Assembly: GCF_002077945.1 (NCBI RefSeq) | Contig: NZ_LVYD01000052.1 | Span: 1 to 64,000 of the forward strand | DNA from: Niastella vici | Lineage (GTDB): Bacteria > Bacteroidota > Bacteroidia > Chitinophagales > Chitinophagaceae | DNA length: 64,000 nucleotides | Direction of reading: 5' to 3' | Shown: positions 17,401 to 24,680 of the stretch, one piece after another | Numbering within the stretch: the first letter of the stretch is position 1 | How the letters are laid out: each line of letters begins with the position of its first letter | Made by a program: the position numbers and the translations under genes | Notes under the pieces: model-generated | Database searches by the model: none | What the model saw: only the letters and a program-made list of their open reading frames with translations | What the model was told of the DNA's origin: nothing

Positions 17401-17920
17401 GAATAAGCCGGCCTGCGCCATTACCATTTACCCAGTTCAATTTTACCGAATTGCCGGTTGCTTCAGAAAAGGTTACGCCGCTGGTTTGTACAGTAGGGGC
17501 GGTTGCAGTAGCCTTGTTACCTGCCAATGGTATCATCAGGTATTTTGTAGCAGTACCGGTACCATTGTATTCAAACACGGCTATATAGTAGGTGGTAGCG
17601 GGTTTCAATTTATCAATGGTTACGGAGTTCCAGCTGTTTTTCTGAACCACATATTCACCAGCCATAGTAAATTCAGAGCCTGCGGTTCCAAAATTTGAAT
17701 TGGCTGTATAATCTACACCGTTCACCGGTGTGCCCATAACGTCACTACCTTCTTTAACAACAATGAGGTGATTGGCGCCATTCCCTACATCAAAGAGAAT
17801 AGTTAATCTTCCGCCATCGATGGTAGTAAACCTCAGGTTGCTGGCCGGTACGGTTGGCGCTGTTTGCGCAGTGGCCATCATACTTAATAAAACAAATAAA
17901 AACGTACAAATGGGTCTCAT
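14459..17920 (-). CDS. Large T9SS-secreted protein with eight fibronectin type III-like repeats
   Basis: 1153 residues with a signal peptide (MRPICTFLFVLLSMMATA). Eight repeats of roughly 110-120 residues follow. Each contains an NGNGAxRLIVxRKGSxV-like strand, a YTANxxFGxGxxI segment and a TNLxPxTTYYxAVFEYNG end, as in fibronectin III domains. After the repeats come another FnIII-like region (LPVTWLYFNATQKSDKVVLT, then EINSEYFIVERSENGAAFSE) and a type A T9SS sorting domain (LQPNPVQTNFRVQLP, ending in QYRIKMVKQ). It is likely a surface adhesin or structural protein; no catalytic domain is visible. The repeats are diverged at the DNA level, so they are old duplications. It is a single-gene transcript. 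Confidence 0.88.
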   Translation of the reverse strand: MRPICTFLFVLLSMMATAQTAPTVPASNLRFTTIDGGRLTILFDVGNGANHLIVVKEGSDVMGTPVNGVDYTANSNFGTAGSEFTMAGEYVVQKNSWNSVTIDKLKPATTYYIAVFEYNGTGTATKYLMIPLAGNKATATAPTVQTSGVTFSEATGNSVKLNWVNGNGAGRLILVRKTSPVNGEPVDLKSYSTVRNGEYGTGSVINVDNYTLYVGSGPVTTVTNLEPNTTYHFAFFEYNGSASPVYLKPASNWNTTTNAGPTKPTQSIVFNNIEGNRLTVGCSIGNGSKRLIIARKGSPVTATPINGAVYTANTVFGSGQEIATGEFVVSNTNSNSVTVTNLEPGVVYHFRIFEFDETAGNYPYYLNTPVDGNKSTAIPPASIATNLSVSNITGSTATVNFTPGSGNYRLAVVKEGSAVDAIPNDLTLYGGNAAFGSGPQIAPGNYSVAGQMNGSSFSLNSLKAGFTYHAAIFEYNGTNYPVYNKTPATINFSIPLEPTQAATGFTQISRDGDRMRVLWTNGNGGKRIVIARKGMAVTYKPIDGSSYTANTIFGQGTEVAPGEFVVYDGTTYYFDMTGLEIGATYYFAVYDYNTSVAGANDYLTSSFLAGNAATITWPVTQTSGLNATSIQATQANINFSAGNGASRIFFMRANTPVDAVPQDMTSYLGYSQTFGTVKFGATDNAIVYRTSSAVGPFSVTNLSPNTTYYVTAFEFNGSSALAYLVPGNSFSFTTTDLPGATTPTVAASAPLISAVDGNKFTFKWTNGDGAGRMVVMRAGSAVNFTPASATNYTANASFGSGSNLGNDQYVVFNNTTGNTVTVTNLLPSTTYYLTVFEYNGTGSLQRYLTSSVLATTGATVFAPTQGASNGVASSTTNSLTLNWQNGNGANRLVVLKKGSNVSAMPADLSAYPANTVFKSGSQIAIDEYVVYAGNGSSVTVTGLNAGDVYYYKVFEYNGAMAPVYNTSSVLSGNIATGTLPVTWLYFNATQKSDKVVLTWGTSAEINSEYFIVERSENGAAFSEAGRVAASGNHNGSANYSFTDAVPVQQKWFYRLKQTDKDGVYSFSKIVTVQPGEQEVARLQPNPVQTNFRVQLPDNSAPAILVIYNAAGIQVHKQTISNGQTVNAQSLTAGMYYLQVQQGSRQYRIKMVKQ

Positions 17921-18162
17921 GGGTCAACTAAATTGTATAATAAATGATTGATTGGCCCTGCTACAGGGCATGCATGGTAATGCTGCATGTAATCTGCGCA
18001 CGATTACATTAGTGAATCATTGGATCATAAATGAGGTCATAACCGGTATGCGGCAGCAAATGTAGGCGTAGCCAGAAAGTATAAAACCAACCGGGTCATG
18101 GAATGCCAAAAAGGAGTTATGAATTGTAGTAGGGTGGAACTGGAATGGGACAGCGAAAACAG

Positions 18163-19038
18163 CTACAGCAATAGTTTTAAACATTCCTGCAACGAATCCT
18201 TCCATTCAGGAATGGTACAATGAAATGTGTGTTGAATTTTACTGGTATCCAGTAAAGAGAAGGCTGGTCTTTTGGCCGGTGTGGGATATTGTTCGGTAGG
18301 AATGGGATTCACCGTACAGGCACTGCCGGTCAGTTCCCTGATGGCAACGGCAAAATCATACCAGCTGATGCGGCCCAGGTTGCTGTAATGATATATTCCG
18401 GGAACCCAATTGGTAGCGGAGACCTGGCTATTGGCCACTATCGTCATCATGCATTTTGCCAGGTCGGCTGCATAGGTTGGCGCCCCCACCTGGTCGTTCA
18501 CTACATTGATGGCGGGCCGGTCGTGCATCAGCTTCATCATGGTCTTTACAAAGTTCTTACCAAATGAAGAGTATACCCAGGCGGTTCTTATAATGATGGC
18601 TTCGGGATTGGTTTGCACACAAAGCTGCTCGCCTTTTAATTTGGAAGCCCCGTACAGGTTAACGGGGTCTGTTGCCGCCTCTTCTTTATAAGGTGTGGGC
18701 GACTGGCCATTAAAGACATAGTCTGTTGAAATATGAATGAACCGGGTATTAAATGTTTTGCAGGCTGCAGCCAGTATACGTGTGCCCTCTGCATTTACCC
18801 TGTAAGCGATCTCCTGTTCCGATTCAGCTTTATCAACCGCCGTATAGGCCGCACAGTTCAAACAATACGCCGGGCGGTGGGCAGCAAAAGTTTGCTGTAC
18901 CGCCGCTTCATCGTGCACCGGCATAGTATCATGCGAGGTAAAAACAAATTCAAACGAGGGATATAATGCCGCCAGCACCCGCAATTCCTGCCCTACCTGT
19001 CCATTGGCGCCGGTCACTAATATAACTGGTTGCGACAT
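18163..19038 (-). CDS. rmlD: dTDP-4-dehydrorhamnose reductase
   Basis: 291 residues from ATG 19038 (MSQPVILVTGANG); the frame extends two codons to a TTG. It is an extended SDR with the nucleotide-binding GANGQVGQEL, the STDYVFNG motif typical of RmlD, and the catalytic YGASKLKGE. It reduces dTDP-4-keto-L-rhamnose to dTDP-L-rhamnose in the cytoplasm, the last step of the pathway. It is the last gene of the minus-strand sugar-nucleotide operon and starts 9 bases after rmlC stops. rmlA, the thymidylyltransferase, is not in the window. A 242-base spacer with no clear feature separates it from the FnIII-repeat gene. Confidence 0.93.
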   Translation of the reverse strand: MSQPVILVTGANGQVGQELRVLAALYPSFEFVFTSHDTMPVHDEAAVQQTFAAHRPAYCLNCAAYTAVDKAESEQEIAYRVNAEGTRILAAACKTFNTRFIHISTDYVFNGQSPTPYKEEAATDPVNLYGASKLKGEQLCVQTNPEAIIIRTAWVYSSFGKNFVKTMMKLMHDRPAINVVNDQVGAPTYAADLAKCMMTIVANSQVSATNWVPGIYHYSNLGRISWYDFAVAIRELTGSACTVNPIPTEQYPTPAKRPAFSLLDTSKIQHTFHCTIPEWKDSLQECLKLLL

Positions 19039-19047
19039 AGTCAATGA

Positions 19048-19608
19048 TTATCCTTTAAATTCAAATGGATTTACGCAATTGGCCAATCCGGGCAATACCA
19101 GGTCTTTATCTGAGATAATAGCTTTTTCAAGCGGTATTTGCCAGTCAATGTTCAATGTGGCATCGTTGTATATAATACCATGTTCATTGGCCTTGCTATA
19201 GAACTGATCGCATTTATACATTACTTCTGCCACCTCGCTTAATACGGAAAAGCCGTGCGCAAAACCTGCCGGTATAAATAATTGCTTTTTATTATCGGCC
19301 GATAATTCAATAGCGAACACTTTACCAAATGTGGGTGAGCCTTTTCTGATATCAACGGCCACATCGAGTATAGAGCCTACCAGCACCCGTACCAGTTTTG
19401 CCTGGGCAAAGGGCGCCACCTGGTAATGCAATCCCCGTATAACGCCATAGGTTGAGCGGGATTGGTTATCCTGTACAAACTGGCATTCAATTCCGGCACC
19501 GCCAAATATTTTCTGGTTATAGGCTTCGAAAAAAAATCCGCGGCTATCTTCAAATACCATGGGTTCAAATACCAATAAACCTGGCAACCCTGTTTCAATA
19601 AAAGGCAC
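19048..19608 (-). CDS. rmlC: dTDP-4-dehydrorhamnose 3,5-epimerase
   Basis: A 186-residue cupin-fold enzyme with the family landmarks FFFEAYNQKIF, FVQDNQSRSTYGVIRGLHYQ (with the catalytic His in GLHYQ), KLVRVLVGSILDVAVDIR, and FIPAGFAHGFSVLSE. It epimerises dTDP-4-keto-6-deoxyglucose at C3 and C5. The length is normal for the family (about 180-190). It sits between rmlB and rmlD in pathway-consistent order, with family R1 repeat DNA in the 126-base gap to rmlB. Confidence 0.95.
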   Translation of the reverse strand: MPFIETGLPGLLVFEPMVFEDSRGFFFEAYNQKIFGGAGIECQFVQDNQSRSTYGVIRGLHYQVAPFAQAKLVRVLVGSILDVAVDIRKGSPTFGKVFAIELSADNKKQLFIPAGFAHGFSVLSEVAEVMYKCDQFYSKANEHGIIYNDATLNIDWQIPLEKAIISDKDLVLPGLANCVNPFEFKG

Positions 19609-19615
19609 TATAAAA

Positions 19616-19728
19616 TAATTTTTGATTTAGAGATTTTTTGATTTTTCGATTTTGAGTTCGCGAGATTTAAAAAAGAAGCACAAATTGAAGAAATCCCGAA
19701 ATCTCAAAATCTCCAAATCAGCAATAAT
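19616..19728. repeat. Palindromic dispersed repeat, family R1, copy b
   Basis: Left arm phrases (TTTGATTTAGAGATTTTTTG, TTTTTCGATTTTGAG) face right arm phrases (GAAATCCCGAAATCTCAAAA, TCTCCAAATCAGCAAT) across about 40 bases. It fills the spacer between rmlB and rmlC, inside the operon, so it should be transcribed and could form a stable hairpin. Confidence 0.7.
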
Positions 19729-19734
19729 AAGCTC

Positions 19735-20808
19735 CTATCTGCGGGCATATTGCTCTTCATAATAATGCTGGTAGTCGCCTGATGTTACATGCTTTACCCA
19801 GTCTTCGTTTTGCAGGTACCAGTCAACCGTTTTTTCGAGCCCTTCTTCAAACTGAAGCGAAGGCTCCCAGCCCAGCTCTTTATTCAACTTGGTAGCATCG
19901 ATGGCATACCTTAAGTCGTGGCCGGGACGGTCGGTTACATAAGTGATCAGTTTGGCTGATGTGCCTTCAGCCCTGCCCAGCTTGCTATCCATTATTTTGC
20001 ACAACAGATGCACCAGGTCAATATTCGTCCATTCATTGAAACCGCCGATATTGTATTTATCACCGGTTTTTCCTTTATGGAAGATGACATCGATGGCCCT
20101 TGCATGGTCTTCAACAAATAACCAGTCGCGTACGTTTTCGCCTTTACCATACACCGGCAGTGACTTATTATTTTTGATGTTGTTGATCATTAACGGGATC
20201 AGCTTCTCGGGAAAATGGTATGAACCGTAGTTATTGCTGCAGTTGCTCATAACCACAGGTAAACCATAAGTATGGTACCAGGCACTTACCAAATGATCTG
20301 AGGATGCTTTGGAAGCAGAATACGGCGACCGCGGGTCATACGAAGTTTCTTCGGTAAAGAAACCTTCTTCGCCCAGCGAACCGTATACTTCATCGGTTGA
20401 AACGTGGTAAAAACGTTTCCCTTCCATCTTGCTTTCTGTTTTTGCCCAGTACTTGCGGCTGCTATTCAGCAAAGTAGCCGTGCCCAGTACATTTGTTTTT
20501 ACAAATGCCAGCGGATCAATGATCGACCGGTCAACATGGCTTTCTGCCGCCAGGTGTATCACTGCATCAAATGCATATTGCTCGAACAGGGCATCTATTC
20601 TGGCCGCATCGGTAATATCGGCTCTTTCGAACCGGTAATTGGATGCCTGCTCTACGTCTTTCAGGTTCTCGAGATTTCCTGCATAGGTCAATGCATCGGC
20701 ATTTACGATCAAATAACCGGGATACTTGTTTACAAATAACCGCACCACATGTGAACCGATAAAACCGGCTCCCCCGGTAACCATGATCGTTTTCGAAAAT
20801 GTACTCAT
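19735..20808 (-). CDS. rmlB: dTDP-glucose 4,6-dehydratase
   Basis: A 357-residue extended SDR with TGGAGFIGSHVVR, the HLAAESHVDRSI motif, FYHVSTDEVYGSLG, and the catalytic YSASKASSDHLV. It converts dTDP-glucose to dTDP-4-keto-6-deoxyglucose using bound NAD. Length and motifs are typical. It is the third gene from the downstream end of the operon. A 28-base palindrome precedes it in the gap to the UDP-xylose synthase gene. Confidence 0.96.
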   Translation of the reverse strand: MSTFSKTIMVTGGAGFIGSHVVRLFVNKYPGYLIVNADALTYAGNLENLKDVEQASNYRFERADITDAARIDALFEQYAFDAVIHLAAESHVDRSIIDPLAFVKTNVLGTATLLNSSRKYWAKTESKMEGKRFYHVSTDEVYGSLGEEGFFTEETSYDPRSPYSASKASSDHLVSAWYHTYGLPVVMSNCSNNYGSYHFPEKLIPLMINNIKNNKSLPVYGKGENVRDWLFVEDHARAIDVIFHKGKTGDKYNIGGFNEWTNIDLVHLLCKIMDSKLGRAEGTSAKLITYVTDRPGHDLRYAIDATKLNKELGWEPSLQFEEGLEKTVDWYLQNEDWVKHVTSGDYQHYYEEQYARR

Positions 20809-20824
20809 AGATTATTTATTAAAG

Positions 20825-20852
20825 TTGCCTTCCGATAGCTATCGGAAGGCAA
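20825..20852. repeat. Perfect 28-bp palindrome TTGCCTTCCGATAG / complement
   Basis: The arms TTGCCTTCCGATAG and CTATCGGAAGGCAA are perfectly complementary with no loop. It lies in the gap between the UDP-xylose synthase gene and rmlB. There is only a short CTTT after it on the minus strand, so it may attenuate rather than end transcription. Confidence 0.7.
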
Positions 20853-20886
20853 ACATAAATTTATGGAACTAAAGCTGCAAGCAGTA

Positions 20887-21870
20887 TTATTTCTTCGCTA
20901 CAAACTCTTTCGGTTGTTTAAACCATTCTTCCTCAGGCAGCGATTTAAAATATTCATAGGTCACTTTCAATCCGTCTTTACGGCTTACTTTAGGCGACCA
21001 GCCGAGGATCTCTTTTGCCCGGCTAATGTCGGGCTGCCGTTGCTTGGGATCATCTACGGGCAGTGGCTTGTATACGATCTTTTGTGTGGTGTTGGTAAGC
21101 GTAATGATCTCTTCGGCAAAGTCTTTCAGCGATATTTCATCGGGATTGCCCACATTAACAGGCAAATGGTAATCGCTCATCAATAACCGGTATATTCCTT
21201 CAATAAGGTCATCAACAAAACAAAAGCTTCTTGTTTGTGAGCCATCGCCGAATACGGTGAGGTCTTCGCCCCGTAATGCCTGGCCAATAAAGGCGGGCAG
21301 GGCGCGGCCGTCGTTCAACCGCATGCGCGGCCCATAGGTATTGAAGATACGCACAATGCGGGTTTGCACCCCATGGAAGGTATGGTACGCCATGGTCATG
21401 GCTTCCTGGAAGCGTTTGGCTTCATCGTACACACCCCTTGGCCCTACCGGGTTTACATTACCCCAGTATTCTTCATTTTGCGGATGCACCAGCGGATCGC
21501 CATAGATCTCTGAAGTAGAAGCAACCAGAATGCGGGCGCCTTTTGCTTTGGCAAGCCCCAGACAGTTATGGGTGCCCAATGACCCTACTTTCAATGTTTG
21601 AATAGGAATTTTCAGGTAGTCGATGGGGCTGGCTGGAGAAGCGAAATGTAAGATATAATGCAGTTCGCCGGGAACATGAATGAACTTCGATACATCGTGA
21701 TGATAAAATTCAAATTGTTCCAGCTTGAATAAATGTTCAATATTGCGCAGGTCGCCCGTGATCAGGTTATCCATACCAATAACATGGAAACCTTCTTTAA
21801 CAAAACGATCGCATAAGTGTGAACCTAAAAAACCAGCAGCTCCGGTAATAAGTACTCTTTTCTTTGACAT
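20887..21870 (-). CDS. uxs: UDP-glucuronate decarboxylase (UDP-xylose synthase)
   Basis: A 327-residue extended SDR with [12 protein letters not shown], the UXS-type [29 protein letters not shown], catalytic [10 protein letters not shown], and [13 protein letters not shown]. It converts UDP-glucuronate to UDP-xylose. The gene immediately upstream (ugd) makes UDP-glucuronate, so the pair forms a two-step route from UDP-glucose to UDP-xylose, 12 bases apart. Xylose in the surface polysaccharide or LPS is the likely use. Other NAD-dependent UDP-sugar epimerases share the fold, but the SPASPxxY signature favours UXS. Confidence 0.9.
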   Translation of the reverse strand: MSKKRVLITGAAGFLGSHLCDRFVKEGFHVIGMDNLITGDLRNIEHLFKLEQFEFYHHDVSKFIHVPGELHYILHFASPASPIDYLKIPIQTLKVGSLGTHNCLGLAKAKGARILVASTSEIYGDPLVHPQNEEYWGNVNPVGPRGVYDEAKRFQEAMTMAYHTFHGVQTRIVRIFNTYGPRMRLNDGRALPAFIGQALRGEDLTVFGDGSQTRSFCFVDDLIEGIYRLLMSDYHLPVNVGNPDEISLKDFAEEIITLTNTTQKIVYKPLPVDDPKQRQPDISRAKEILGWSPKVSRKDGLKVTYEYFKSLPEEEWFKQPKEFVAKK

Positions 21871-21882
21871 GGGAAAGGTTAT

Positions 21883-23211
21883 TTATTTTTGTTTAACTGC
21901 CGGATCTGCTACGGCCCGGCCCACACTTTCATAGTAAAAGCCTAATTCCTTAATAGCATCCGTTTCGAACAGGTTACGTCCGTCGAAGATCACCTTATTC
22001 CTGAGTGCCGTTACGATCTTCAGGAAGTTGGGCGTGCGAAACTCATTCCACTCGGTGGCAATGATCAGTGCATCGGCGCCTTCCAGACAATCGTACTGGT
22101 TTTCGGCATATACAATTTTATCGCCCAGCAAATGGCGCACGTTGTTCACCGCTTCGGGATCATAGGCACAAACGGTTGCACCTTCTTTTACCAGTTCATC
22201 GATGATGTATAAAGCCGGGGCTTCGCGAATATCATCGGTGTTGGGCTTAAAGGCCAGTCCCCACAGGGCAAAACGTTTGCCTTTCAGGTTATTCTTGAAA
22301 TAGCTTTTGATCTTGGGCAGCAGGTGCAGCTTTTGTTTTTCATTCACATCCATCACGGCATTGAGGATCTGAAAATCGTACCCTACTTCATTGGATGATT
22401 TCACCAGGGCCTGCACATCTTTGGGGAAACAGCTTCCACCATACCCAATGCCCGGGAACAGGAAGCGTTTACCAATGCGGTCGTCGCTGCCGATACCACG
22501 GCGCACCATATCTACATCGGCGCCCAGGCGTTCACACAGCTGGGCAACTTCATTCATAAAAGAGATCTTGGTTGCCAGGAAGGAGTTAGCGGCATATTTG
22601 GTAAGCTCGGCCGAGCGAACATCCATATAAATAACAGGGTTACCCGAACGTACAAAAGGGGCATACAATTCACCCATTACCTTGCGGGCCCTTTCAGAAG
22701 AAGCGCCTATTACAACGCGGTCGGGTTTCATGAAATCATCCACAGCCACCCCTTCGCGCAAAAACTCGGGGTTACTCACTACATCAAAATCACCTACATA
22801 TGTTTTGGAAATTGCATCGTATACTTTTTCAGCAGTACCTACAGGCACGGTGCTTTTATCAACGATCACTTTATAATCGGTCATCAGCCCGCCCAGGTCT
22901 TTGGCAACGCCGAGGATATATTTAAGATCGGCGCTTCCATCTTCACCCGGCGGTGTGGGCAATGCCAGGAAAACGATCTCGGCATCTTTTACGCCATCAT
23001 ACAGGCTGGTGGTAAAGCGTAACCGCTCTTCTTTTACGTTGCGCAAAAATAATTTTTCGAGTCCTGGTTCGTAAATAGTGATCTGGCCTGAAGAAAGTTT
23101 CTCAACTTTTACCTTGTCAATATCTACGCAGGTAACATCATTACCCGTTTCGGCAAAACAGGTTCCTGTCACCAATCCTACGTAGCCCGTGCCTACTACA
23201 GCAATTTTCAT
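21883..23211 (-). CDS. ugd: UDP-glucose 6-dehydrogenase
   Basis: A 442-residue protein with an N-terminal Rossmann fold (MKIAVVGTGYVGLVTGTCFA), a central dimerisation helix with FMNEVAQLCERLGADV, the catalytic Cys in GIGYGGSCFPKDVQAL, and a C-terminal UDP-binding domain (LWGLAFKPNTDDIREAPAL). It oxidises UDP-glucose twice to UDP-glucuronate with two NAD. The motif pattern fits the Ugd/TuaD branch rather than the UDP-N-acetyl-mannosamine dehydrogenases. It feeds the downstream UDP-xylose synthase. Confidence 0.95.
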   Translation of the reverse strand: MKIAVVGTGYVGLVTGTCFAETGNDVTCVDIDKVKVEKLSSGQITIYEPGLEKLFLRNVKEERLRFTTSLYDGVKDAEIVFLALPTPPGEDGSADLKYILGVAKDLGGLMTDYKVIVDKSTVPVGTAEKVYDAISKTYVGDFDVVSNPEFLREGVAVDDFMKPDRVVIGASSERARKVMGELYAPFVRSGNPVIYMDVRSAELTKYAANSFLATKISFMNEVAQLCERLGADVDMVRRGIGSDDRIGKRFLFPGIGYGGSCFPKDVQALVKSSNEVGYDFQILNAVMDVNEKQKLHLLPKIKSYFKNNLKGKRFALWGLAFKPNTDDIREAPALYIIDELVKEGATVCAYDPEAVNNVRHLLGDKIVYAENQYDCLEGADALIIATEWNEFRTPNFLKIVTALRNKVIFDGRNLFETDAIKELGFYYESVGRAVADPAVKQK

Positions 23212-23249
23212 TTTGAGGATGTTTTAATAGTGCCTTAATAGAAATAAGG

Positions 23250-24383
23250 TTACTGGTTATTAATAAACTCCAACACTTTGCTGGTAATGAACTGGAGCTG
23301 CTCATTACTCAGTTCGGTATGCATAGGAAGGGATATTACCCGTTCGGTCAACCAGTCGGTTGTTTTCAGTTCGAATTGGGAACCGCCAAAAGCTGCAAAC
23401 ATTTGCTGGCGGTGGGCAGGTACCGGATAATAGATCATGGAAGGAATGCCATGGTCGGCCAGGAATTTGTTCAACGCATCGCGGTCAACGCCTTCAAGCA
23501 ACAGGGTATACTGGTGAAACACGTGGTTGCTGTAAGGCGCCCTGTAAGGTACCGTGATCTTTTTATTTCCGGCAAAGGCCTTATCATAAAAATCAGCGGC
23601 ACTGCGGCGTGCGGCAATATATTCATCCAAATGCGGCAGCTTTACGTTCAATACTGCTGCCTGTATAGTATCGAGCCGGCTGTTACAGCCAACACGGTCG
23701 TGGTAATATCTTTTCGATCCTCCATGGTTGGCTATCATCTTCAACACAACAGCCAGTTCATCATCATTGGTAAAGAGGGCGCCGCCATCACCATAGCAAC
23801 CCAGATTTTTTGAAGGGAAAAAAGAAGTGGTACCAATAGTACCCAGGGTGCCGGTCTTTTTCGTTGTGCCGTCGTTCAACTGAATATCACCGCCAATGGC
23901 CTGCGCATTGTCTTCAATAACATAGATCTTATGGCGGTTGGCGATGTCCATGATGGCTTCCATATTGGCTGCCTGTCCGTACAGGTGAACCGGAATAATG
24001 GCTTTCGTTTTTGGCGTAATTGCCTTTTCAATGGCAATGGGATCTATACAGAAAGTTTTAGGGTCTACTTCAACAAAAACAGGTTTCAATTGCAACAGGG
24101 CAATCACTTCTGTGGTAGCAATAAAGGTAAAAGAAGGTGTTATCACTTCATCGCCCGGTTTAAGGTCCAATGCCATTAAAGCGATCTGCAGGGCATCGGT
24201 TCCATTGGCGCAGGGAATAACATGCTTAACCCCCAGGTATTTGCTCAGCCCGGCAGCAAAGTCCTGCACCGCCTTGCCATTAATAAAAGCAGTGCTGTCG
24301 ATCACCTCTTTTATAGCTAAATCTACCTCAGTTTTTATTTTTGCGTATTGCTGCTTTAAATCAACCATTTGTATGGGCTGCAT
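23250..24383 (-). CDS. DegT/DnrJ/EryC1-family sugar aminotransferase
   Basis: A 377-residue PLP enzyme. The fold-type I landmarks are PCANGTDALQIALMAL, GDEVITPSFTFIATTEVI, VIEDNAQAIGG and the Schiff-base lysine in FFPSKNLGCYGDGGA. These enzymes transfer an amino group from glutamate to a keto sugar nucleotide, for example 3- or 4-keto dTDP- or UDP-sugars. It is the first gene of the operon, 38 bases before ugd. Its substrate could be the RmlB product (4-keto-6-deoxyglucose) or an oxidised UDP-sugar; the sequence does not decide. No acetyltransferase or N-formyltransferase is adjacent. Confidence 0.9.
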   Translation of the reverse strand: MQPIQMVDLKQQYAKIKTEVDLAIKEVIDSTAFINGKAVQDFAAGLSKYLGVKHVIPCANGTDALQIALMALDLKPGDEVITPSFTFIATTEVIALLQLKPVFVEVDPKTFCIDPIAIEKAITPKTKAIIPVHLYGQAANMEAIMDIANRHKIYVIEDNAQAIGGDIQLNDGTTKKTGTLGTIGTTSFFPSKNLGCYGDGGALFTNDDELAVVLKMIANHGGSKRYYHDRVGCNSRLDTIQAAVLNVKLPHLDEYIAARRSAADFYDKAFAGNKKITVPYRAPYSNHVFHQYTLLLEGVDRDALNKFLADHGIPSMIYYPVPAHRQQMFAAFGGSQFELKTTDWLTERVISLPMHTELSNEQLQFITSKVLEFINNQ

Positions 24384-24621
24384 GCTATTCTATTTTTGAT
24401 TAAAAACGGGCACAAACGTACTGCAAAAAAACGGTGTTAGCAAGCCTATCACAAAGTGCGGCAGCCTTACAACCCAATTGGCTGCAACCATATAAAAAAT
24501 ATTTATAGTACATATACCTGCGGCCCGAATTAACGTTTTGGCAAAATGAACCATTCCGGAGCTGAAAAAGGGGTGGCAGCACACACTATAAAAACAACCG
24601 CAAAACCGCTATTTTGCGCTA

Positions 24622-24653
24622 TTTGACAATTCTGACGATAAAAACGACATTTG
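24622..24653 (+). promoter_or_regulatory. Possible promoter for waaA
   Basis: TTTG (24622-24625), 20 bases, then GACATTTG (24646-24653) resembles TTTG-N19-TAnnTTTG with a weakened -7 box. It is 28 bases ahead of the GTG start. The rest of the 297-base divergent spacer shows no gene. Confidence 0.35.
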
Positions 24654-24680
24654 TTTTTTTTTCTGGATTAAATTATTACC

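Noticed and set aside
14459-17920. Regular DNA repeats suggesting a CRISPR or satellite array
   Set aside because: The periodicity is of protein domains (about 330-360 bases) with diverged DNA, not short identical repeats with spacers.
18017-18205. Small minus-strand frame after rmlD
   Set aside because: It overlaps the rmlD end out of frame and has no supporting feature.
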